This document shows positions 1 through 5,515 of a stretch of 5,515 nucleotides of DNA, one piece after another (the stretch's first letter is position 1; each line of letters begins with the position of its first letter). The translations under genes were made by a program, and so were the position numbers. Location of the stretch: NCBI GenBank assembly GCA_964630665.1, contig CAZVVN010000132.1, positions 1 to 5,515 of the forward strand, in the 5' to 3' direction. The DNA comes from UBA9619 sp964630665 (GTDB taxonomy: Bacteria > Pseudomonadota > Gammaproteobacteria > Arenicellales > UBA868). Below the pieces are notes generated by a model. That model was not told the DNA's origin and searched no databases. It worked only from the letters and a program-made list of their open reading frames with translations.

Positions 1-336
1 GAGAAGGAGGACTTTGTCGCCCAGGCACAAACCAAGGGCAAGCGGATGCTGGTCAAGCTCAAGGAAGCGCTTGGTGATCACCCGCACGTAGGTGAGGTGA
101 GAGGGCTTGGCATGATGTGTGGTGTGGAGCTTGTCAAGGATAAGGCGAGCAAACAGATGTTCGATGCCAAGGACGGGATCGGCGCCAAGGTCCACGTGGA
201 GACAGTCAAACGGGGAATGTTCAGTCGCGTTCGCGGTGACGTGTACTGTGTTGCACCGCCGATCGTCACCGGTGAGAACACCATTGATGACATCGCCGAT
301 ATCCTGGGCGCTTCGGTCAGGGCGGTACTCGGTTAG
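1..336 (+). CDS. Class III (PLP-dependent) aminotransferase, C-terminal fragment
   Basis: The reading frame is open from base 1 and ends at TAG 334-336, giving 111 residues of a protein whose start is outside the window. The fragment matches the small C-terminal domain of class III (omega) aminotransferases: a helix rich in Lys/Leu, then the family signature VRGLGMMCGVELV (about residues 33-45), then a segment ending in VAPPIVTGENTIDDI, which resembles the usual 'PPL.it..ei' strand-helix near the end of these enzymes. Family members transfer an amino group from an amine or amino acid to a keto acid in the cytoplasm, using PLP bound to a lysine. That lysine and the PLP pocket lie upstream and cannot be checked. 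Full-length members are about 430-460 residues, so roughly a quarter is visible. The substrate is unknown. A role in removing nitrogen from a demethylated amine is inferred only from the downstream genes. The family call is fairly sure; the sub-family is not resolved. Confidence 0.85.
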   Translation, partial: EKEDFVAQAQTKGKRMLVKLKEALGDHPHVGEVRGLGMMCGVELVKDKASKQMFDAKDGIGAKVHVETVKRGMFSRVRGDVYCVAPPIVTGENTIDDIADILGASVRAVLG

Positions 337-337
337 G

Positions 338-365
338 GCCAGCTCTTGCAGTCTACGAAGCTGGC
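338..365 (+). terminator. Possible weak stem-loop after the aminotransferase stop
   Basis: GCCAGCT (338-344) and AGCTGGC (359-365) are perfect 7-bp inverted repeats separated by 14 nt, starting one base after the TAG stop. The position suits a 3' end stem-loop. No U-tract follows, so it is not a canonical Rho-independent terminator. It may only protect the mRNA end, or be chance. Confidence 0.25.
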
Positions 366-471
366 ATCGTATTTCGGCGCAGCGGTGTCTATAGCACAGG
401 CCGAGATGTGAACTGAACCCGATCCCGCGGGGCCCTGTCAGGCTGAATCTGAAGCCTGTCGCTGGTGGTGA

Positions 472-481
472 GTTGGCCAAC
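472..481. promoter_or_regulatory. Perfect 10-bp palindrome, possible operator
   Basis: GTTGGCCAAC is perfectly self-complementary and sits about 160 bp upstream of the mttB-like start, about 30-60 bp upstream of the promoter candidate. Dimeric regulators often bind such sites, but one short palindrome is weak evidence and no regulator gene is visible in the window. Confidence 0.2.
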
Positions 482-514
482 GTTCTAGTGCGGTTCGGAC
501 AGTTCTGATCCTAA

Positions 515-545
515 TTGAAGACTATGTCTGAATCATGTCTAGAAT
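515..545 (+). promoter_or_regulatory. Candidate sigma70-like promoter for the mttB-like operon
   Basis: TTGAAG (515-520) matches four of six bases of the TTGACA -35 box. TAGAAT (540-545) matches five of six of the TATAAT -10 box. The spacer is 19 bp, longer than the preferred 17, so this would be a weak or activator-dependent promoter. An ATGTCT direct repeat with 11-bp spacing (524-529, 535-540) lies across the spacer and into the -10 box. This is a by-eye match only. Confidence 0.25.
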
Positions 546-628
546 TGCCTGCAGTCTCATATCGACTGGTCACTTGTCTGCTTTGAATATTGGCTTTCCG
601 GATCCGCTTGATTTGCCCGATTGTCTAT

Positions 629-632
629 GGAG
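629..632 (+). promoter_or_regulatory. Ribosome binding site supporting ATG 641
   Basis: GGAG at 629-632 lies 8 nt before ATG 641. It favours this start over the longer in-frame TTG at 590, which lacks a clear Shine-Dalgarno sequence. Confidence 0.55.
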
Positions 633-640
633 CAGGTGAG

Positions 641-2185
641 ATGAGACGTGGTGTTCGAAGTCGGGCACGTGAAGCCCGCAAAGCGGTACAGGCGGCAGGT
701 GCAGCCCCCTTTCAAGGCTCCAGCCGGTCACTGGATAACCCCCATCCGCCTCTGGCGCCACTGACCGAAGAGCAACTCGAGTTGATTCACGACGCGTCCA
801 TGACGGTCCTGGAGGATCTCGGTATTGAGGTAGCCAGTCAGCAGGTGCGGGAGCGATTCCGCGCAAGCGGTGCCATTGTTGACGATGCATCCGCTGTGGT
901 TCGAGTCGAACGGCAACTGGTGACCGCACTGGTATCACAGGCACCGGAATGTTTTTCGCTCACACCCAGAAACCGATCGAATCGTATCAAGGTCGGCGGT
1001 AACCGTGTCAATTTCGGCCTGGTGTCCGGCCCACCCAATGTCCATGACCGGGTCAATGGCCGGCGGCCCGGCAATTTCGAGGATTACCAGAAGCTGATCA
1101 AGCTGGGGCAGGTCTTCAACGTGATCAGTTTTTTCGGCAACCAGGCCATTGCGCCAGTCGACCTGCCAGCGGGCTCCCGGCATCTCGATACTTATCGCGC
1201 GAATCTGCTTCTAAGTGACAAGGTGTTTTCGGCAGTGCCAATCGGCCGGGGTAGAGTTCAGGATGCGGTCGAGATGACAGCCCGGGCGCGGGGGATGACT
1301 GTCGCTCAAATCAGTGAAGAGCCGTCACTTTTTGGAAACATCAATATCAATTCACCCCGGAAACTGGACGATGCAATGTCTGATGCTGCGCTTGCGCTTG
1401 CTGAACATGGGCAGGCGGTCATCCTCACGCCATTTACCTTGTTGGGCGCCATGGCGCCGGTGACCCTGGCTGCCGGGCTGGTTCAGCAGAATGCCGAAGC
1501 GTTATTTGGGATTGCCATGATCCAGCTGTTTTATCCCGGTGCCCCGGTGGTTTATGGCGGATTCACATCAAATGTCGATATGCGTTCCGGTGCCCCGGCT
1601 TTCGGTACTCCCGAGAATGCCCAGGCCAACCTTGCTGGGGGGCAGCTTGCACGCCGTTATCGGCTGCCCTACCGGACCAGCGGTTGCAACGCATCGAACC
1701 TCGCCGATGCACAGGCGGTCTACGAGACGCAGATGTCCCTCTGGTGCGGAGTCCTGGGTTATGGCAACCTCGTCTATCATGCCGCTGGCTGGCTGGAGGG
1801 GGGGCTGGTGGCTTCTTTCGAGAAATTGATCATCGATGTAGAGATGCTGCAGAATCTTGTTGCGATGATGTCGCCGATCGAAGTGGGGCCAGAGGAACTA
1901 GGCCTCGATGCGATTGGTGAGGTTGCTCCGGGTGGTCATTTTTTTGGGACAGCGCACACCATGGGTCGTTACGCGAGTGCATTCTATACACCTTTGTTGA
2001 GTGACTGGCAAAACAACGAAAATTGGCTGGATGCGGGCGGCAAGGATACGGCCCAGAGGGCCACCGAGATCTGGCAGAGCGCCCTTGAGGGTTTTGAGGC
2101 ACCGACTCTGGATCCGGCTCGATTGGAGTCAATAAACGAATACGTCGCCAAGAGAAGGTCAGAGATCGGCCCCGGAGAGCCCTAG
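641..2185 (+). CDS. Trimethylamine methyltransferase (MttB) family protein, non-pyrrolysine type
   Basis: This is a complete gene of 514 residues from ATG 641, close to the usual 480-520 of the family. An in-frame TTG at 590 would add 17 residues, but GGAG at 629-632 supports ATG 641, and the basic Arg/Ala-rich N-terminus (MRRGVRSRAREARKA) is typical of proteobacterial members. A linker leads into the conserved start LTEEQLELIHDASMTVLEDLGIEV (about residues 41-64), followed by the TIM-barrel body. Conserved segments include VYGGFTSNVDMRSG, SGCNASNLADAQAVYE (from S347) and GGHFFGTAHTM (His433, His439). In methanogen MttB a pyrrolysine is encoded by an in-frame amber codon near residue 334; here that region reads through with ordinary codons. 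Non-Pyl homologues such as MtgB demethylate quaternary amines (glycine betaine for MtgB) and transfer the methyl group to a corrinoid protein. The substrate here is unknown, and no corrinoid protein is in the window. The downstream gene starts 45 bp later, so the two are probably co-transcribed. Confidence 0.92.
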   Translation: MRRGVRSRAREARKAVQAAGAAPFQGSSRSLDNPHPPLAPLTEEQLELIHDASMTVLEDLGIEVASQQVRERFRASGAIVDDASAVVRVERQLVTALVSQAPECFSLTPRNRSNRIKVGGNRVNFGLVSGPPNVHDRVNGRRPGNFEDYQKLIKLGQVFNVISFFGNQAIAPVDLPAGSRHLDTYRANLLLSDKVFSAVPIGRGRVQDAVEMTARARGMTVAQISEEPSLFGNININSPRKLDDAMSDAALALAEHGQAVILTPFTLLGAMAPVTLAAGLVQQNAEALFGIAMIQLFYPGAPVVYGGFTSNVDMRSGAPAFGTPENAQANLAGGQLARRYRLPYRTSGCNASNLADAQAVYETQMSLWCGVLGYGNLVYHAAGWLEGGLVASFEKLIIDVEMLQNLVAMMSPIEVGPEELGLDAIGEVAPGGHFFGTAHTMGRYASAFYTPLLSDWQNNENWLDAGGKDTAQRATEIWQSALEGFEAPTLDPARLESINEYVAKRRSEIGPGEP

Positions 2186-2213
2186 CAGGACTCCACTGTA
2201 CATTATCAATCGC

Positions 2214-2220
2214 AGGAGGA
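2214..2220 (+). promoter_or_regulatory. Strong ribosome binding site of the DMGDH-like gene
   Basis: AGGAGGA is a near-perfect Shine-Dalgarno sequence. The AGGAGG core ends 11 nt before ATG 2231, slightly long spacing but usable. It fixes the start of the flavoprotein and suggests strong translation. Confidence 0.7.
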
Positions 2221-2230
2221 TCGACAAATT

Positions 2231-4657
2231 ATGCAGACACAGGCACAAGCAGTCGTCATCGGAGGTGGGGTCATCGGTTGTTCGGTGCTCTATCACCTGA
2301 CCAAGGCGGGCTGGAGTGATGTGGTCCTTCTGGAACGTTCGGAACTGACCTCGGGTTCCACCTGGCACGCAGCTGGTGGCATGCACACTATCAATGGCGA
2401 TCCCAACGTCGCAAAGCTGCAGCAGTACACGATTGAACTGTACAAAGAGATAGAAGAACTCTCTGGACAGTCTGTGGGATTGCATATGACAGGCGGTGTG
2501 TTCCTTGCAGCCACCCCCGAGCGGTTTGATTGGCTAAAGAGCATGCATGCCAAAGGGCGCTACCTGGGGATGGATACGGAAATTATCAGCCCAACGGAGG
2601 CCGCGGAGATTTTTCCACTGCTGGATCCGTCCAAGTTCGTCGGTGCGATGAGTGACCCTCTGGAAGGCCATCTTGATCCGTCCGGCACCACCTGGGCTTA
2701 TGCTAAGGCCGCCAGGAAGAACGGCGCGAAAATCTACAGCCAGACAATGGTGAGCGACCTGCGCCAGGAAAAAGACGGCAGCTGGCGGGTGATCACGGAA
2801 CAGGGGGAGATTCATACCGAACACGTCGTTAATGCCGGAGGGCTGTGGGCCCGGGAGGTCGGCCGAATGGTCGGGCTGGAGCTGCCGGTTCTGGCGATGG
2901 AGCACATGTATCTACTGACCGAAGACATGCCGGAAGTCATCCAATTCAATGAGTCATCCGGCCTGGAAGTCCCCCACGCGGTGGATTTCGACGGCGAACT
3001 GTATCTCCGACAGGAACGCAAAGGCATGTTGATGGGGACCTACGAAAAGGCCTGCAAGCCGTGGTCGCCCAAAGAGACACCCTGGGATTTCGGTCATGAG
3101 TTGCTGCCCGAGGATATCGACAGAATTGCCCCCTCGCTGGAGGTCGGTTTCGAGCATTTTCCGGCATTCGCTAATGCCGGTATCAAACAAATTATTAACG
3201 GGCCGTTTACGTTTGCACCGGATGGCAATCCCCTGATCGGGCCGATCAGGGACCTGCGCGGCTTCTGGTGTGCCTGTGGTGTGATGGCCGGCTTCAGCCA
3301 GGGCGGCGGTGTGGGTGTGGCGTTGGCGAACTGGATGGTCGATGGCGATCCCGGATTCGATGTCTGGGCCATGGATGTCAGCCGGTTCGGCGAATGGGCG
3401 ACGCTGGCTTACACTAATGCCAAGGTGCAGGAAAACTATGCACGACGGTTCTCGATCCGTTTCCCGAATGAGGAACTGCCCGCGGGGCGTCCCCTGCGCA
3501 CCACGCCGATATACGATCGAATGATCGCGGCAGGAGCACAGATGGGGGAGGCCTATGGTCTGGAGCAGCCCCTGTGGTTTGCACCCAAAGGCGTCAAAGA
3601 CGAGTTCTCATGGCGGCGTTCCACCGACTTTGAACACGTCGCAGCTGAAGCCAAGGCGGTCCGCAACGCAGTCGGCCTGATGGAGATCGCCAGTTTCGCC
3701 AAGTATATGATCAGCGGCGCTGGTGCGGCCGACTGGCTGGATCAGCTGCTGGCCTGCCGGATGCCGGCTACCGGCCGTATGACGCTGGCACCAATGTTGA
3801 ACGAAGGCGGCAAGCTGATCGGTGATTTCAGCCTGGCGAATCTGGGTGATGATACGTTCTTCATCGCAGGATCGGGGCTTGCCGAGAACTACCACATGCG
3901 CTGGTTTCGCGCCCACCTTCCAGCAGATGGTAGTGTGGCGGTCGATGCCCGCGGCCTTGGGCTGGTCGGTGTTTCTATCGCCGGGCCCAAGTCCCGGGAG
4001 CTGCTGCAGGAACTGGTCGATGAGGATGTTGCCAACGAAGCGTTTCGATTCCTCGATATTCGCAGGATGAATGTCGGCATGGCACCGTGCCTGGTCGGGC
4101 GGGTCAGCTTCACAGGTGATCTTGGTTATGAGATATGGATGGAACCTGAATACCAGCGTCACGTGTTTGACCTGTTGATGGCGCACGGTGAGCCCTATGC
4201 TGTACGCCTTTTCGGCTCCAGGGCGTTGAACGCACTCAGGGTAGAGAAAAATTTTGGCTCGTGGGCGCGGGAATACCGGCCGGTCTATGGCCCCTACGAG
4301 GCGGGTATGGGGAGATTTGTCGCTTTGAAAAAAGAAGCGGACTTTATTGGTAAATCAGCCGCAGCGGCAGAAAAGGAACAAGGCGGCAAGCTTCGATTAC
4401 GGGTTTTCGTGGTGGATGTGAAAGATGCCGATGCGATCGGGGATGAACCGATCTGGTTCAACGGTCAGGTCAAGGGCTGGGTCACCTCCGGCGGCTACGC
4501 CCATGCCTCCGGTGTGTCCGTCGCCATGGGATATGTTTACAAAGACATCGCCGACGAACAGCAGGGCTGGTCGATCGAGATACTCGGTGAACGCTGCACC
4601 GCCCAGCTGCAGGCGGCGCCGCTTTTCGACCCCACCGCCGAACGGATGCGGGGTTGA
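2231..4657 (+). CDS. FAD-dependent dimethylglycine/sarcosine dehydrogenase-family protein with GcvT-type folate domain
   Basis: This is a complete protein of 808 residues, normal for the DMGDH/SDH family (about 800-860). Order of domains: an N-terminal DAO-type FAD domain (about 1-370) with Rossmann motif GGGVIG (residues 11-16) and Glu35 for the ribose; a short FAO middle domain (about 380-430); a GcvT aminomethyltransferase domain (about 430-700); and a GcvT C-terminal barrel (about 710-800). His46 in SGSTWHAAG matches the histidine that carries covalent FAD in DMGDH. His225 (MEHMY) and Tyr258 (LYLRQE) lie where Arthrobacter dimethylglycine oxidase has its active-site His and Tyr. Asp532 (GDFS) fits the conserved folate-site Asp. 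Relatives oxidise an N-methyl group to an imine at the flavin and pass the carbon to tetrahydrofolate as 5,10-methylene-THF; dehydrogenases then reduce an electron-transfer flavoprotein, oxidases reduce O2. No signal peptide is seen, so it is probably cytoplasmic. The substrate is uncertain: dimethylglycine, sarcosine or another N-methyl amine. Confidence 0.92.
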   Translation: MQTQAQAVVIGGGVIGCSVLYHLTKAGWSDVVLLERSELTSGSTWHAAGGMHTINGDPNVAKLQQYTIELYKEIEELSGQSVGLHMTGGVFLAATPERFDWLKSMHAKGRYLGMDTEIISPTEAAEIFPLLDPSKFVGAMSDPLEGHLDPSGTTWAYAKAARKNGAKIYSQTMVSDLRQEKDGSWRVITEQGEIHTEHVVNAGGLWAREVGRMVGLELPVLAMEHMYLLTEDMPEVIQFNESSGLEVPHAVDFDGELYLRQERKGMLMGTYEKACKPWSPKETPWDFGHELLPEDIDRIAPSLEVGFEHFPAFANAGIKQIINGPFTFAPDGNPLIGPIRDLRGFWCACGVMAGFSQGGGVGVALANWMVDGDPGFDVWAMDVSRFGEWATLAYTNAKVQENYARRFSIRFPNEELPAGRPLRTTPIYDRMIAAGAQMGEAYGLEQPLWFAPKGVKDEFSWRRSTDFEHVAAEAKAVRNAVGLMEIASFAKYMISGAGAADWLDQLLACRMPATGRMTLAPMLNEGGKLIGDFSLANLGDDTFFIAGSGLAENYHMRWFRAHLPADGSVAVDARGLGLVGVSIAGPKSRELLQELVDEDVANEAFRFLDIRRMNVGMAPCLVGRVSFTGDLGYEIWMEPEYQRHVFDLLMAHGEPYAVRLFGSRALNALRVEKNFGSWAREYRPVYGPYEAGMGRFVALKKEADFIGKSAAAAEKEQGGKLRLRVFVVDVKDADAIGDEPIWFNGQVKGWVTSGGYAHASGVSVAMGYVYKDIADEQQGWSIEILGERCTAQLQAAPLFDPTAERMRG
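3231..3251. repeat. Perfect inverted repeat inside the flavoprotein gene
   Basis: CCCTGATCGG (3231-3240) and CCGATCAGGG (3242-3251) are exact reverse complements around a single central G. As RNA this could fold into a stem of about 9 bp with a tight loop. It encodes the conserved PLIGPIRD segment of the FAD domain, so protein constraint may explain much of it. No function is claimed. Confidence 0.55.
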
Positions 4658-4730
4658 GAGCCTGGCCATCCTTTTTCAGCCGTGGTTTTCGCGATAGTGG
4701 AGACTGAGATCATCCGAAAAGATCAATCCT

Positions 4731-5515
4731 ATGGTCACCACGCGCTCTGATCCGGCCTTCTGGTACAGTGCTGAATATGCCAGGTCTGACCAGTGGGTAT
4801 TCAGGTTCGAGAAAGGCCACATCCTGGAGCTGGAAGAGGCCATAGCGGCCACGTGGCGAACACCGATTCCCCAGATCGAAAAAACCAGCTTCAAACTGTC
4901 ACAGTTGGGTCGCTGTCTTGGGGACATACGCTCCACCTTGCTCGAGGGACGGGGGTTTGCTGTACTCAGGGGACTGCCGGTCGGGAGTTGGTGTCGAGAG
5001 GTCTCGGCACGAGCTTTTTACGGGATGGGCTGTCATCTGGGAGTTCCTGTCTCCCAGAATGCGAGCGGCCACCTGCTGGGCCATGTCAGGGACCTCGGGC
5101 TCGATCCCCTTGATCCGGTCAACCGGGTCTACCAGACTCGCCACCGGCAGCCTTACCACACTGATTCGACCGATGTCGTTGGGCTCATGTGCCTGCAGAA
5201 GGCGAGATCCGGCGGCAAGAGCACGATCTGCTCATCGACCACGGTCTACCATGAAATCGCGAGGCTACGGCCCGATCTACTGAAGGTGCTGCACGAGCCG
5301 TTCACTGTTGACCGCAAAGGAGAGATTCCGGAAGGTAAGGCTGAGACTTACGAGCTCGCGGTGTTTCACCGTCATGCGGGAAAGATCACCTGTATTTATG
5401 CCAGGGACTTTATCGACGCGGCCCAGCGTCATGACACGGTTGCCCGGTTGCGGGCCGAACAGGTCGAAGCACTGGATCTGCTGGATGAACTGGCCTGTAG
5501 TGACCCGATCCGCCT
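4731..5515 (+). CDS. TauD/TfdA-family Fe(II)/2-oxoglutarate dioxygenase, 3' end beyond window
   Basis: The frame from ATG 4731 stays open to the last base, giving 261 complete codons and a C-terminus outside the window. The nearest in-frame stop upstream is TAG 4695-4697, and ATG 4731 is the first standard start after it, although no good Shine-Dalgarno sequence precedes it. The N-terminus (DPAFWYSAEYARSDQW) and the segment EGRGFAVLRGLPV (residues 72-84) are typical of TauD/TfdA-like proteins. The YHTDSTD segment supplies the HxD iron ligands His143 and Asp145, and ARSGGKS follows as in the family. The distal iron His and the 2-oxoglutarate-binding Arg are expected about 130-160 residues after HxD and are not visible. 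Such enzymes use O2 and 2-oxoglutarate to hydroxylate or oxidatively dealkylate small molecules, for example taurine or gamma-butyrobetaine. The substrate here is unknown. It starts 73 bp after the flavoprotein stop on the same strand, so co-transcription is plausible but not shown. Confidence 0.85.
   Translation, partial: MVTTRSDPAFWYSAEYARSDQWVFRFEKGHILELEEAIAATWRTPIPQIEKTSFKLSQLGRCLGDIRSTLLEGRGFAVLRGLPVGSWCREVSARAFYGMGCHLGVPVSQNASGHLLGHVRDLGLDPLDPVNRVYQTRHRQPYHTDSTDVVGLMCLQKARSGGKSTICSSTTVYHEIARLRPDLLKVLHEPFTVDRKGEIPEGKAETYELAVFHRHAGKITCIYARDFIDAAQRHDTVARLRAEQVEALDLLDELACSDPIR

Larger units (their letters stand above)
337..640. other. Intergenic region upstream of the mttB-like gene
   Basis: This gap of about 300 bp has no convincing gene on either strand. 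The short open frames that cross it are extensions or shadows of the flanking genes. It is more AT-rich in its second half (about 500-600) than the genes around it, as expected for a promoter region. It holds a small inverted repeat just after the aminotransferase stop, a CAGGCT/AGCCTG inverted repeat (439-444 and 453-458, 8-nt loop), a palindrome CCCGCGGG (424-431), a palindrome GTTGGCCAAC (472-481), and a direct repeat ATGTCT at 524-529 and 535-540. The gap is much longer than the 45- and 73-bp spacers downstream, so a new transcription unit probably begins here. Confidence 0.6.

Noticed and set aside
119..394. 91-codon plus-strand frame overlapping the aminotransferase end
   Set aside because: It is out of frame with the recognisable aminotransferase C-terminus and is Arg/Ser-rich without motifs.
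590..640. Longer N-terminus of the MttB-like gene starting at TTG 590
   Set aside because: TTG is a rarer start, no Shine-Dalgarno sequence is evident, and the extra 17 residues do not resemble the family; ATG 641 has GGAG 8 nt upstream and a typical N-terminus.
570..944. 124-codon open frame on the minus strand over the promoter region and mttB start
   Set aside because: Mostly antisense to the real gene, with a Pro/Arg-rich translation typical of spurious frames.
1939..1945. Run of seven T inside the MttB-like gene as a possible programmed frameshift site
   Set aside because: The frame continues uninterrupted through conserved family sequence on both sides, so there is no sign of frameshifting.
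3608..4186. 192-codon open frame on the minus strand
   Set aside because: It lies wholly opposite the well-supported flavoprotein gene and its translation resembles no family I know; it is a shadow of codon bias on the real strand.
4658..4730. Terminator or promoter between the flavoprotein and dioxygenase genes
   Set aside because: A short T-run is present (4672-4676) but I found no stable stem before it and no good -35/-10 pair.
4918..5283. 121-codon open frame on the plus strand in another frame
   Set aside because: It overlaps the dioxygenase frame, which carries clear TauD-family motifs over the same stretch; the alternative translation has none.

Overview
The window looks like a catabolic gene cluster from a moderately GC-rich bacterium (about 55-60% G+C by eye), most likely a proteobacterium and possibly marine. 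That placement is an inference from the gene families, the dense same-strand layout and the protein style; no taxonomic marker gene is present. All four supported protein-coding genes lie on the + strand, and I see no RNA genes, CRISPR arrays, insertion sequences or other mobile-element signatures.

Layout: (1) 1-336, the C-terminal end of a PLP-dependent class III aminotransferase whose start lies left of the window. (2) 337-640, a non-coding gap of about 300 bp with a small inverted repeat right after the aminotransferase stop, a 10-bp palindrome, an 11-bp-phased direct repeat and a weak sigma70-like promoter candidate. (3) 641-2185, a complete trimethylamine methyltransferase (MttB) family protein with no in-frame amber codon, so it belongs to the non-pyrrolysine branch. 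(4) 2231-4657, a complete 808-residue flavoprotein of the dimethylglycine/sarcosine dehydrogenase family, with the FAD Rossmann motif, the Trp-His FAD-attachment motif and a C-terminal GcvT-type folate domain. (5) 4731 to the window end, a TauD/TfdA-type Fe(II)/2-oxoglutarate dioxygenase that stays open to the last base and shows the HxD iron-binding motif.

How they may work together: three of the four genes belong to families that act on, or could act on, N-methylated amines. An MttB-like enzyme could remove a methyl group from a quaternary amine by corrinoid-dependent transfer. The DMGDH-like flavoprotein could oxidise the resulting tertiary or secondary N-methyl groups and pass one-carbon units to tetrahydrofolate. 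The dioxygenase could hydroxylate or oxidatively demethylate the same compound, and the aminotransferase could remove the nitrogen once it is a primary amine. The substrate cannot be read from the sequence, and no corrinoid protein, corrinoid:folate methyltransferase, transporter or regulator is visible here. The most interesting point is this combination, which suggests an uncharacterised methylated-amine degradation route rather than a new class of system.
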